This document shows positions 42,442 through 50,870 of a stretch of 64,000 nt of DNA, one piece after another. The DNA is from CAZJBS01 sp964544475 (lineage in GTDB: Bacteria; CLD3; SB21): positions 1 to 64,000 of the forward strand of contig CAZJBS010000008.1 in assembly GCA_964544475.1 (NCBI GenBank). The letters run 5' to 3'. Made by a program: the position numbers and the translations under genes. The notes under the pieces were generated by a model. The model saw nothing but the letters and a program-made list of their open reading frames with translations. It was not told where the DNA came from and did not search any database. The stretch's first letter is position 1, and each line of letters starts with the position of its first letter.

Positions 42442-43560
42442 TCAGATTTTGGCGGCGATGGCTTCCGCCATCTCCAGGGTTTTTGAAGAACCGCCCATGT
42501 CATACGTCCGGACGTTGCCCTCGCGGATCACGGCGGCGGTGGCCGCTTCGACCTGCGAACCCTTGGTGGTCTCGCCAAGCCAATCCAACATGAGTTTGGC
42601 TGACAGGATCGTCGCAATGGGATTGACTTTGTACATGCCGGCATATTTTGGCGCTGAACCGTGACTGGGCTCAAAGACACCCAGCTTGTCGCCGATATTG
42701 CCGGAACATCCAAATCCGAGTCCACCGACCAGTTGAGCGGCCAGATCCGAGATGATGTCGCCGTACAGGTTCGGCGCAACCATGACATCATAACTCATGG
42801 GATTTTTCAAGAGCCACATGGTCATCGCGTCGACATTGGCATCGTCCATTTGTATGTCGGGATATTCTCTGGAAATCGTCTTGGCTGTTTCGAAGAAGAG
42901 ACCGTCGGTGGCCCTCACGACATTGGCCTTATGAACTACCGTGACTTTCTTCCGACGATGTTTGCGGGCAAACTCAAATGCGGCGCGTATGATTTTTTCA
43001 CTGCCCCGGCGTGTGTTGACCTTGCAGGAAATCGCATAATCGTCGCTTTTCAGATGCCGGAAAACGGCGAAGGGTTTGCTCAATTCCGAGAGCGTCGTGG
43101 ATAGGGCAACCGGCACCGGGCTGAACTCTACACCGGCATACAAGTCTTCGGTGTTTTCCCGGAAAATCACCAGATCGATGTCTTCTTTGAAATTCAGCGG
43201 ATTGCCAGCGTAGGCTTTGCAGGGACGGAGGCACGTGTATAGGTTGAACAACTGCCGCATCCGGACGATCGGGGAACGATACACAAGGCCTTTTCCTTTG
43301 AGACCATTGGACAACTCCGCTTCCGCATCTTTGACAGGCTTGCTGGTAATGGCGCCAAACATGGCGGCATTGACCTTGCCCAGCAAATCGATCGTTCGTT
43401 GTGGCAGGGCATCGCCTTCGCGCCGCCAGAATTCCCATCCAATGTCTCCATATATGTACTCGGCATCCAGATGGACTTTGTCGAGGACGATTCTGGCAGC
43501 CTCGAGAACTTCCACACCCACGCCGTCGCCGGGCAACCAAGCAATCCGATATTTCGCCAT
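42442..43560 (-). CDS. Isocitrate/isopropylmalate dehydrogenase family enzyme, NADP-type signature
   Basis: A 372-residue beta-decarboxylating dehydrogenase. Motifs: WLPGDGVGVEVLEAA, LYTCLRPCKAYAG, FRENTEDLYAGVE, and the metal-binding ANVDAMTMWLLKNP with PNLYGDIISDLAA. The cofactor loop reads HGSAPKYAGMYKVNP. Lys-Tyr at this place is the NADP-selecting pair of bacterial isocitrate dehydrogenase, whereas NAD enzymes such as LeuB usually have Asp-Ile. So it may act on isocitrate or a homologue rather than isopropylmalate. ATG at 43560 with GGAGA upstream; first gene of the operon. Confidence 0.88.
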   Translation of the reverse strand: MAKYRIAWLPGDGVGVEVLEAARIVLDKVHLDAEYIYGDIGWEFWRREGDALPQRTIDLLGKVNAAMFGAITSKPVKDAEAELSNGLKGKGLVYRSPIVRMRQLFNLYTCLRPCKAYAGNPLNFKEDIDLVIFRENTEDLYAGVEFSPVPVALSTTLSELSKPFAVFRHLKSDDYAISCKVNTRRGSEKIIRAAFEFARKHRRKKVTVVHKANVVRATDGLFFETAKTISREYPDIQMDDANVDAMTMWLLKNPMSYDVMVAPNLYGDIISDLAAQLVGGLGFGCSGNIGDKLGVFEPSHGSAPKYAGMYKVNPIATILSAKLMLDWLGETTKGSQVEAATAAVIREGNVRTYDMGGSSKTLEMAEAIAAKI

Positions 43561-43607
43561 TACGTGTCTCCGTTTGTGGTCCCTCTGTCTGAAATTAATG
43601 TAACACA

Positions 43608-43622
43608 TTTGCCTGCGGCAAA
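43608..43622. promoter_or_regulatory. Inverted repeat upstream of the hydratase/dehydrogenase operon
   Basis: TTTGCC-TGC-GGCAAA, perfect 6-bp arms, 48 nt before the dehydrogenase ATG and just upstream of a TACATT that could serve as -10 on the minus strand. It is a candidate operator; the regulator is unknown. Confidence 0.45.
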
Positions 43623-43760
43623 CGCTGATGTAAGTCATGTCGAAACATGATTTTTGATATCCAAACAGAGTAGTTGTCAGTCCGCAATTATTTTATTGCG
43701 AAGGTCAGACCGAATTAGCACCAGGTCTTTGGCCATTCGACGGCTCGGGCCACATTGTCA

Positions 43761-43790
43761 TTTCATTTTTGCAAAAATCTCTGTACTATG
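43761..43790 (+). promoter_or_regulatory. Possible promoter of the UbiD-family gene
   Basis: TTTCAT (43761-43766), 17 nt, TACTATG (43784-43790), 20 nt before the ATG at 43810. Confidence 0.4.
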
Positions 43791-43809
43791 GTCAGCCTTA
43801 AGGAGCAAT

Positions 43810-45639
43810 ATGGTTCGCAGTACTGAAGATTGCGTTTTGGACTTGGAACGCCACGGCCAATTGGTTCGCGTGACGGAAGAAGTCGATCCAGACCTCGAAG
43901 TGGCGGCTATTCAGCGTCGTGTGTATGAAAAACGTGGTCCGGCCATCTTATTCACAAATGTCAAAGGCACACCATTTCATTGTGTTTCCAATATCTTCGG
44001 CACGATGGATCGTGTGCGATTGATTTTTCGTCACACATTGGAGACGGTGAGAAAGTTTGTGGAGCTCAAGGTCGATCCGGCGGCGCTCACAAAAAGACCA
44101 TTTCGATACGCCGATATTCCGTGGCACGCCATGACACTGCTCCCAAAGTACGTGCGGCGCGGCCCGGTGATGGCCGGCCAGTGCCGCGTTGAGCAACTGC
44201 CCAAGATCCGGTCCTGGCCAAAAGACGGAGGTCCATTCATCACACTGCCCCAGGTATACACGGAACACCCGGATCATCCTGGCTGGCGATCGTCGAACCT
44301 CGGGATGTACCGGATTCAGTTGATGGGAAACGAATACGCCGCCAACGAAGAAATCGGTCTGCACTATCAGATCCACCGTAGCATCGGGGTTCACCACGCG
44401 GCGGCGATCCGCCGCGGCGAACGCATGAAGGTCAGTGTTTTTGTCGGCGGGCATCCGGCGATGGCCCTGGCGGCCGTCATGCCGCTGCCGGAGGGTCTGA
44501 CGGAACTCGCATTCGCCAGCGCGCTGGCGGGTCGCCGTATTCGTCTGGCCACGGATGATCGTGGATTCACGGTCGCGGCTGAGGCGGATTTCTGTATTAC
44601 GGGCAGCGTCGAGCCGTCGTTGCTGAAACCGGAGGGGCCGTTTGGCGATCACCTAGGCTATTACAGTCAACGACATGATTTTCCTTTCATCAAAGTGGAT
44701 CGGGTCTACCACAGGTCCGGTGCAATCTGGCCATTCACCGTCGTGGGCCGTCCGCCGCAGGAAGACACCACGTTTGGAGAAATCATCCACGAAATCACCG
44801 GTCCGGTTATTCCGACGCTGATCGCCGGGCTGCATGCTGTCCACGCGGTCGACGCGACGGGTGTACATCCTTTGTTATTGGCCATCGGCAGCGAACGGTA
44901 CGTGCCATTTGAACAACGTCAACCGATGGAGCTGCTGACCATCGGTAACGCCATTCTTGGTCAGGGACAGCTTTCTCTCGCGAAATACTTATTCATCATC
45001 GCGCGTGAAGACGATCCCGCGCTTGATGTACACGACATACCGGCGTTTTTCCGGCACGTACTCGAGCGGTTGGACCCGGAGCGCGACCTGCATTTCCAGA
45101 CGAGAACGACCATGGACACGCTGGACTATTCCGGCACCGGCGTCAACCAGGGCTCGAAGTTGGTTGTTGCAGCGGCGGGCAGCCCACGCAGAAAACTCGC
45201 CGTGGAATTACCTGTCGGATTCACCTTGCCGGAAGGGTTTAAAGATCCAAAAATCGTCATGCCGGGTGTGATGGTCATCCGGGCGCCTCGGTATGATTCC
45301 CCCAGCGAGGGGCAGGCGAGCTGCGACTATCTGTGCGACGTTTTGGAAAGAAAGAAACTGGACGGATTACCGTTGATTGTGCTGGTTGACGACAGCAGGT
45401 TCGTTGCGGAAAGTCTGAACAACTTTCTTTGGGTGACGTTCACGCGTTCGGATCCGGCTCAGGACGTCTGCGGAATTGCCGCCTATATCCACGACAAACA
45501 CTGGGCATGCAAAGGACCCATCGTGATCGATGCGCGGATCAAACCGCATCATGCAATGCCGCTGGAAGAGGACCCTGATATTTCAAAGCGAGTCGATGCG
45601 CTGGGGACCAAAGGACACAGTCTTCATGGTATTTTGTGA
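43810..45639 (+). CDS. UbiD-family (prenylated-FMN) decarboxylase
   Basis: A 609-residue protein with AAGGAG before ATG 43810. Core UbiD motifs are visible: YRIQLMGNEYAANEEIGLHYQIHRSIGVHHA, FVGGHPAMALAAVMPLP, LKPEGPFGDHLGYYS and RPPQEDTTFGEIIHEI, including the Arg/Glu residues that form the prenyl-FMN active site. Length above 600 matches the form found in Bacteroidota-type menaquinone pathways rather than the 490-residue enterobacterial UbiD, so a quinone-biosynthesis decarboxylase is the best guess. No UbiX partner is in the window. Confidence 0.88.
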   Translation: MVRSTEDCVLDLERHGQLVRVTEEVDPDLEVAAIQRRVYEKRGPAILFTNVKGTPFHCVSNIFGTMDRVRLIFRHTLETVRKFVELKVDPAALTKRPFRYADIPWHAMTLLPKYVRRGPVMAGQCRVEQLPKIRSWPKDGGPFITLPQVYTEHPDHPGWRSSNLGMYRIQLMGNEYAANEEIGLHYQIHRSIGVHHAAAIRRGERMKVSVFVGGHPAMALAAVMPLPEGLTELAFASALAGRRIRLATDDRGFTVAAEADFCITGSVEPSLLKPEGPFGDHLGYYSQRHDFPFIKVDRVYHRSGAIWPFTVVGRPPQEDTTFGEIIHEITGPVIPTLIAGLHAVHAVDATGVHPLLLAIGSERYVPFEQRQPMELLTIGNAILGQGQLSLAKYLFIIAREDDPALDVHDIPAFFRHVLERLDPERDLHFQTRTTMDTLDYSGTGVNQGSKLVVAAAGSPRRKLAVELPVGFTLPEGFKDPKIVMPGVMVIRAPRYDSPSEGQASCDYLCDVLERKKLDGLPLIVLVDDSRFVAESLNNFLWVTFTRSDPAQDVCGIAAYIHDKHWACKGPIVIDARIKPHHAMPLEEDPDISKRVDALGTKGHSLHGIL

Positions 45640-45657
45640 CCCACACGAAGGAGTAGA

Positions 45658-46452
45658 ATGGAACTGAACTGTTTGCACGTGGCCGACATTTTTGGACAGG
45701 TCGGTATGGATCTGGTGCGGGAATTCCTGCCAGGCTTGATCAAGGAAAGACAAATTGATTTTGTGGTGGCCAATGGCGAAAACGCACTCGAAGGCAAGGG
45801 CATTTCGGAAGCTCAGTGCCAGGGCCTCTTCAACCTCGGCGTACATGTCATTACGAGTGGCAATCACATTTGGGACCGGAAAAAAACGTTTTTTGCGGAC
45901 GATCCGAAAATCCAGAACAACCTCCTGCGTCCGTTCAATTATCCGGTCGGCAATCCCGGCCGCGGTTCGGCGCTGGTGACACTGCCCAATGGGGTCAAGG
46001 TGGGCGTGATCAACCTGCAGGGGCGGACGTACATGTATGATATCGACTGTCCATTCCGGGCCGGCGAGCGGGAAATCGAGCGTCTGCGAAAGGAAACCAA
46101 AGTCATCATCGTGGATTTTCATGCCGAAGCCACCGCGGAAAAACTGGCTTTCGCATACTATCTGGAAGGCAAAGCGTCGGCGATTGTGGGCACGCACACA
46201 CATGTGCAAACGGCCGATGAACGGATACTCAAAGGCGGCACGGCATTCATCACGGATGTCGGCATGACGGGACCGCACGACGGCGTGATCGGCATGCACC
46301 GGGACGCCACCATCAGCAAGTTTATTCTGCAGACGTATTTCAAGTTTGAACCGGCGCACGGCGATCTGAAACTGCACGGTGCGTTTTTCAAAATTGACAC
46401 CGAGACCGGACGTGCAACACACATTGAACGAATTCGAATCGACAAGCATTGA
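45658..46452 (+). CDS. YmdB-type metallophosphoesterase (TIGR00282)
   Basis: A 264-residue protein with the dinuclear-metal pattern of this family: an early Asp (HVADIFGQVGMDLV), ANGENALEGKGIS, ITSGNHIWDRK, VIIVDFHAEATAEK, and VGTHTHVQTADERIL with the terminal histidines. The first position reads VADIFG where most members have GDIxG. YmdB proteins hydrolyse 2',3'-cAMP-type cyclic nucleotides and affect biofilm formation. GAAGGAG precedes the ATG. It sits 17 nt before folD on the same strand, probably one operon with folD and the epimerase. Confidence 0.92.
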   Translation: MELNCLHVADIFGQVGMDLVREFLPGLIKERQIDFVVANGENALEGKGISEAQCQGLFNLGVHVITSGNHIWDRKKTFFADDPKIQNNLLRPFNYPVGNPGRGSALVTLPNGVKVGVINLQGRTYMYDIDCPFRAGEREIERLRKETKVIIVDFHAEATAEKLAFAYYLEGKASAIVGTHTHVQTADERILKGGTAFITDVGMTGPHDGVIGMHRDATISKFILQTYFKFEPAHGDLKLHGAFFKIDTETGRATHIERIRIDKH

Positions 46453-46469
46453 TCGGGAGTCGACCGACT

Positions 46470-47345
46470 ATGAACGCAGCCATTATTGACGGAAAAAAAA
46501 TTGCGGCGGAAATCAAAGAAGAAATCCGCCGTCATGTCGCCGATCTGAAAACGCAAAATCTCGTACCGAAACTGTCCGTTGTTCTCGTAGGGGATAATGC
46601 CGCTTCGCAGGTTTACGTGACGGCCAAAGGCAAAGCCTGTGAAGAAGTCGGGATGGCGCATGACACGATCCGTCTGCCGGCGGAGACCTCGGAAACGGAC
46701 CTGCTGACGTTGATCAACCGGCTCAACTACGATGAGGCGGTCACCGGCATACTGGTCCAGCTGCCGTTGCCAAAACAAATCAACGAAGAACATATCATCC
46801 ATGCGATCGAACCGGCAAAAGACGTGGATGGCTTCCATCCCTACAATGTCGGGCAAATGGTGATCGGAACGCCGGCGTTCTTGCCGTGTACGCCGGCCGG
46901 AGTACAGGAACTCCTTCTGCGCAGCGGCCACGATCCGTCCGGAAAACATACCGTCATTGTGGGGCGCAGTAATATCGTCGGCAAACCGCTCGCGAATATG
47001 CTGATTCAGAAAGCGCGCGGCGCCAATTCCACGGTGACCGTCTGTCACACCGGGACGAAGGACATGGCGTCGCACATACGTCGCGGCGATATCGTGGTGG
47101 CGGCCGCCGGCAAGGCGGAAATGATCACCGGCGACATGTTGCGGGAGGGCGCCGTCGTAATTGACGTCGGCATCAACCGGCTGGAAGATGCTTCCAAAAA
47201 AAACGGCTACCGTCTTGTAGGCGACGTGCACTTCGAATCCGCCAGTCGGGTGGCGTCGGCGATCACGCCGGTGCCGGGCGGCGTTGGTCCGATGACCATC
47301 GTCATGCTGCTTCAGAATACCCTCAAAGCCGCGATGCGGCGCTAA
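46470..47345 (+). CDS. folD: FolD, methylenetetrahydrofolate dehydrogenase/cyclohydrolase
   Basis: A 291-residue bifunctional enzyme. It has YVTAKGKACEEVGM, the catalytic-lysine region, VQLPLPKQINEE, the cofactor-binding motif GRSNIVGKPLANML and the C-terminal PVPGGVGPMTIVMLLQNT. It interconverts 5,10-methylene-THF, methenyl-THF and 10-formyl-THF in one-carbon metabolism. ATG at 46470 aligns with family starts; the upstream TTG at 46449 is unlikely. Confidence 0.96.
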   Translation: MNAAIIDGKKIAAEIKEEIRRHVADLKTQNLVPKLSVVLVGDNAASQVYVTAKGKACEEVGMAHDTIRLPAETSETDLLTLINRLNYDEAVTGILVQLPLPKQINEEHIIHAIEPAKDVDGFHPYNVGQMVIGTPAFLPCTPAGVQELLLRSGHDPSGKHTVIVGRSNIVGKPLANMLIQKARGANSTVTVCHTGTKDMASHIRRGDIVVAAAGKAEMITGDMLREGAVVIDVGINRLEDASKKNGYRLVGDVHFESASRVASAITPVPGGVGPMTIVMLLQNTLKAAMRR

Positions 47346-47362
47346 CACAAAGGATGCGACTT

Positions 47363-47776
47363 ATGACAACCGTGGACCGGATTGATCACGTGGGGGTGGC
47401 CGTCACCGATCTCGAACAAGCCATCGAAACGTACAAAAACATGGGCTTCGAATACCTCGGGCGCGAAATCGTCGAAGAACAAAAAGTGGAAACGGCGTTT
47501 TTTCGGGTGGGTGAATCCAAAATTGAACTGCTGGGCGCCACCGATCCGGCCAGCCCCATCGCCAGATTCATCGAAAAGAACGGCCATAAGGGCGGGATCG
47601 CCCACATGGCGATCCATGTGACTTGCCTGGAGGAAAAACTGGCCGAAATGAAAGCGAAGGGATTTCAACTCATTGACGAAGTCCCAAAGAACGGCGCGCA
47701 TGGAACGAAAATCGCGTTCGTTCATCCCAAATCGACCGCCGGCGTGCTGCTGGAACTCTGCGAAAAAGCGGGATGA
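47363..47776 (+). CDS. mce: Methylmalonyl-CoA epimerase
   Basis: A 137-residue vicinal-oxygen-chelate protein opening VDRIDHVGVAVTDLEQAIETY, with metal ligands in IDHVGV, the GGIAHMAIHV segment and a C-terminal LLELCE. It converts (S)- to (R)-methylmalonyl-CoA in the propionyl-CoA/succinyl-CoA route. Mutase and carboxylase genes are not in the window. The start at 47363 has AAAGG 9 nt upstream. Its TGA overlaps the next ATG. Confidence 0.93.
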   Translation: MTTVDRIDHVGVAVTDLEQAIETYKNMGFEYLGREIVEEQKVETAFFRVGESKIELLGATDPASPIARFIEKNGHKGGIAHMAIHVTCLEEKLAEMKAKGFQLIDEVPKNGAHGTKIAFVHPKSTAGVLLELCEKAG

Positions 47777-48615
47777 TTTTCCTCGTCACGGCGCTTCGAA
47801 GCGAGGCGCGTCCATTCATCGACGCCCTGCGTATGAGGAAGCGCGTGGATGTGCCGGCCTTCGAAATCTTTACAACCGATGACTTGGCCTTGATTCTTTC
47901 GGGCATCGGCAAGATAAAATCCGCCACGGCAACGACGTTCCTTCTGTCACGATCCGATGCGTTCCCGCCAGCCGCCATTCTAAATATTGGTGTGGCGGCG
48001 GCCTCCCGGGAGAAAGGAGCCATCGGAGACGCTTTCCAGATCAACAAAATCACCGACGAATCCACAAACCGCTGTTTTTTTCCCGATCTGCTCGTCGGAG
48101 GTGAGTTCCTTGAGTCGGATTTGATCACGGTTGACAGGCCCGTCTGCAACGACATGCACGGCACACTGGCTGACATGGAAGCGTCGGGTTTTTTCCAGGC
48201 CGCTTCGGTGTTTGTGCCACTGCATCGAATTCAAATCGTGAAGATTCTTTCAGACTTCACCGATCCAACCGCCTTGTCTGCGGATTTGATCAGCCGGCTC
48301 GTGGAGTCCAAAAGGGACGCCGTATTGTCTTTTGCCGGCCGAGTCGCAAGCCAGCCGCCCGAAACGATATCGCCGCTCAGCCCGGAGGAAGCGTCATTGA
48401 TTGAACGGCTGTGCGAAAGATTTCACCTGACCGCCGCGCAGTCCCATCACTTGAGGGAAACCGCCGTCGCCTGTAAGATTCGTTCCGGAAAGGATCTGAC
48501 GTGTCTTGCAGAATTCCTGCCAATGGCCACGCATCGGAAAGAACAAAACAAGACAATCTTGAGTCGTATGATACAGGTTCTGACGGCGGATGCACTTTTC
48601 CCATCTCTACATTGA
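47773..48615 (+). CDS. Nucleoside phosphorylase/MTAN-type protein with extra C-terminal domain
   Basis: A 280-residue protein. Residues 1-175 match the phosphorylase superfamily: ALILSGIGKIKSATA (phosphate/ribose loop), NIGVAAASREKGAIGDAFQINKI, DMEASGFFQAA (purine-site Met-Glu) and KILSDFTD (catalytic Asp region). The last 100 residues are helical and not part of the standard fold. Nucleosidase rather than phosphorylase is likely. It overlaps the following photoproduct-lyase-like gene by 26 nt, so the two are coupled. Related candidates are MTA/SAH nucleosidase and futalosine hydrolase, but neither fits the extension. Confidence 0.72.
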   Translation: MIFLVTALRSEARPFIDALRMRKRVDVPAFEIFTTDDLALILSGIGKIKSATATTFLLSRSDAFPPAAILNIGVAAASREKGAIGDAFQINKITDESTNRCFFPDLLVGGEFLESDLITVDRPVCNDMHGTLADMEASGFFQAASVFVPLHRIQIVKILSDFTDPTALSADLISRLVESKRDAVLSFAGRVASQPPETISPLSPEEASLIERLCERFHLTAAQSHHLRETAVACKIRSGKDLTCLAEFLPMATHRKEQNKTILSRMIQVLTADALFPSLH

Positions 48616-49579
48616 AAGAAGGGCTGAAGACCAGCCGTTGACGTCGGCCGTGTTGCAGCGGTTTCCGAAGGCAACACGGATCGGCATTGACGACTACAAG
48701 AATGTGTTCAACCGGCAGCGTCAGTCCTTCGCCGCGCAGAAGAGGAGCATGAATCTTATCCTGGCGGTCAAAAAGGACCAGTGGTTGTACGACGGTTCGT
48801 CGTTCAGCCCCAGTTTTGGCCATCGCCATTTCTACTACAACACGCTCCTGCTTAACTGTGTCTACAACTGTGACTATTGCTACCTGCAAGGCATGTATCC
48901 GTCGGCCAATCTGGTGCTGTTCGTCAACGAGCAGGATTTTTTCGCGGCGGTGGATGAGAGGTTGCGGCATCATCCCGTCTATCTGTGTATTTCGTATGAC
49001 ACCGACTTGCTAGCGGTTGAAAATGTGTTTCAACTGTGTCGCCGGTGGATCACTTTCGCTTCCGAACGACCGGACCTGACGGTCGAACTGCGCACGAAAA
49101 GTGCCAATTTCGCGGCCATCAGCGACCTTCCGCCACATCCGGGCGTTGTCCTGGCATGGACCATCACACCGGAACCTGTCGTCACCGCGTATGAAAGCGG
49201 AACACCCAGGACCGCCCGGCGGCTTCAAAGCGTGGCGGAAGCTCTGCATGCGGGATGGCGAGTTCGAATTTGTGTTGACCCTGTACTGTGGATAGAAAAC
49301 GCCCGGGAACGGTACGAAACCCTTGTCGGCCAACTCGCCGGGACCGTGGCGCTGGATAACATTCATGATTTTAGCATCGGGACATTTCGCATGAACAAAG
49401 ACTATCTTGCGGCTATTCGAAGGTTTAGAAAAGACTCGCCGGTGATGTACTATCCGTTTGTCATGAACGACAATTCCGTCGCTTATTCGGCCGAGCACCG
49501 CCAAGAGCTGACAGGATGGGTTTTGCAAGCCCTGGAGGCGCATGGAGCGCCCCGCGAGAAGATAATAGTATTTGAATAA
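48590..49579 (+). CDS. Radical SAM protein of the spore photoproduct lyase (SPL) family
   Basis: A 329-residue protein with the cluster motif Cys90-x3-Cys94-x2-Cys97 in NCVYNCDYCYLQG. SPL enzymes use SAM radicals to repair the UV lesion 5-thyminyl-5,6-dihydrothymine. Cys133 in PVYLCISYDTDLL lies 36 residues after the cluster, where Bacillus SPL has its catalytic H-donor cysteine (FEAACTSD context), so the key residue seems kept. No sporulation genes are present and the window is from a diderm, so the role is probably DNA or nucleoside repair outside spores. Partner: the overlapping nucleosidase. Confidence 0.83.
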   Translation: MHFSHLYIERRAEDQPLTSAVLQRFPKATRIGIDDYKNVFNRQRQSFAAQKRSMNLILAVKKDQWLYDGSSFSPSFGHRHFYYNTLLLNCVYNCDYCYLQGMYPSANLVLFVNEQDFFAAVDERLRHHPVYLCISYDTDLLAVENVFQLCRRWITFASERPDLTVELRTKSANFAAISDLPPHPGVVLAWTITPEPVVTAYESGTPRTARRLQSVAEALHAGWRVRICVDPVLWIENARERYETLVGQLAGTVALDNIHDFSIGTFRMNKDYLAAIRRFRKDSPVMYYPFVMNDNSVAYSAEHRQELTGWVLQALEAHGAPREKIIVFE

Positions 49580-49601
49580 ATGCGATGCCGTACGTATATT
49601 G
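49572..49601 (+). promoter_or_regulatory. sucC promoter
   Basis: TTGAAT (49572-49577), 17 nt, TATATTG (49595-49601), 43 nt before the ATG. It overlaps the end of the SPL gene. Confidence 0.7.
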
Positions 49602-49644
49602 CGGCCACTTTTGGAACAGGAATTCTGACACGGAGGAACCGGCC

Positions 49645-50862
49645 ATGAACATTCATGAATACCAGGGCAAAGACATTTTGAAAAAGTACGGCGTGCCCAT
49701 TCAGGAAGGCATACCTGCGTCAACGCCGGACGAAGCGTTGGCGGCGGCGAAAACCATGTTGGCTCGCGGCATACAAGCGTGGGTCGTCAAGGCCCAAATT
49801 CATGCCGGCGGCCGCGGCAAAGGAACCATCTACCATCCAGACCGTCGTGATGAAGTGATTCAGGAAGGCGGCGTTAAGTTCACCACGGACATCAACAAAG
49901 TCCGCGAATACGCCCAGAAGATGCTCGGTAACCTCCTCGTGACGCACCAAACGGGACCGCAAGGCAAGATCATCAAGAAGATCCTCGTGGCGGAGGGTCT
50001 GGATATTGCACGAGAACTTTACGTTGGTATCGTGTTGGATCGTGTGAATTCCAGATACGTCATCATGGCGTCGACCGAAGGTGGCGTGGAAATTGAAAAA
50101 GTGGCCGCCGAGACGCCTGAAAAAATTCTGAAAGAATACGTCGACCCACGGGTCGGATTCCGGCCATTCCAGGCCAATCGCCTCGCCTTTGCCATGGGAT
50201 TGGAAGGGGACATACTTAAGAACTTCGTGAAATTCTCGACGTCGCTCTACAATGCATTTGCCGGCAGTGACGCTTCGTTATTCGAAATCAACCCGCTGGT
50301 CATCACCAAGGACAACCGTGTCGTGGCCCTGGACGCAAAAATCAATCTCGACGATAATGCGCTTTACCGACATGCGGAATTGGAGGCGCTGCGGGATACG
50401 GATGAGGAGGACCCGCTGGAAGTGGAAGCGTCAAAATACAACCTGAACTACGTCAAGCTGGACGGCAATGTGGGTTGTATGGTCAATGGCGCGGGGCTGG
50501 CGATGGCGACCATGGATATCATCAAGCTCGCAGGCGCCGAACCGGCGAACTTCCTCGATGTGGGCGGCGGCGCCAATCCGCAAACCGTCGAGAACGGATT
50601 CAAAATCATTCTGTCCGATCCGCACGTCAAAGCCATTCTGATCAATATTTTCGGCGGCATTGTCCGGTGTGACCGCATTGCCAACGGCGTCGTGCAGGCG
50701 GCCCGAAACACCGATATACATGTGCCGCTGGTCGTTCGACTGCAGGGCACAAACGCCGCCGAAGCGAAGGAAATCCTGCGCAACAGCGGTATCAAAATGC
50801 TGGTGGCCGACGAATTATCGGATGCCGCCAAAATGGTCGTGGACGCCATTCGCGCCAACTGA
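49645..50862 (+). CDS. sucC: Succinyl-CoA ligase beta subunit
   Basis: A 405-residue protein starting MNIHEYQGKDILKKYGVPI, the invariant SucC opening, with CGGAGGA upstream. The ATP-grasp domain includes KAQIHAGGRGKGTI. The C-terminal domain has FLDVGGGANPQTVENGF and NIFGGIVRCDRIANGV, then RLQGTNAAEAKEIL. It makes succinate and ATP/GTP from succinyl-CoA in the TCA cycle. It is slightly longer than the usual 388. No sucD follows; the next gene is adenosine deaminase, so the alpha subunit must be encoded elsewhere. Confidence 0.96.
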   Translation: MNIHEYQGKDILKKYGVPIQEGIPASTPDEALAAAKTMLARGIQAWVVKAQIHAGGRGKGTIYHPDRRDEVIQEGGVKFTTDINKVREYAQKMLGNLLVTHQTGPQGKIIKKILVAEGLDIARELYVGIVLDRVNSRYVIMASTEGGVEIEKVAAETPEKILKEYVDPRVGFRPFQANRLAFAMGLEGDILKNFVKFSTSLYNAFAGSDASLFEINPLVITKDNRVVALDAKINLDDNALYRHAELEALRDTDEEDPLEVEASKYNLNYVKLDGNVGCMVNGAGLAMATMDIIKLAGAEPANFLDVGGGANPQTVENGFKIILSDPHVKAILINIFGGIVRCDRIANGVVQAARNTDIHVPLVVRLQGTNAAEAKEILRNSGIKMLVADELSDAAKMVVDAIRAN

Positions 50863-50870
50863 GGAAATGC

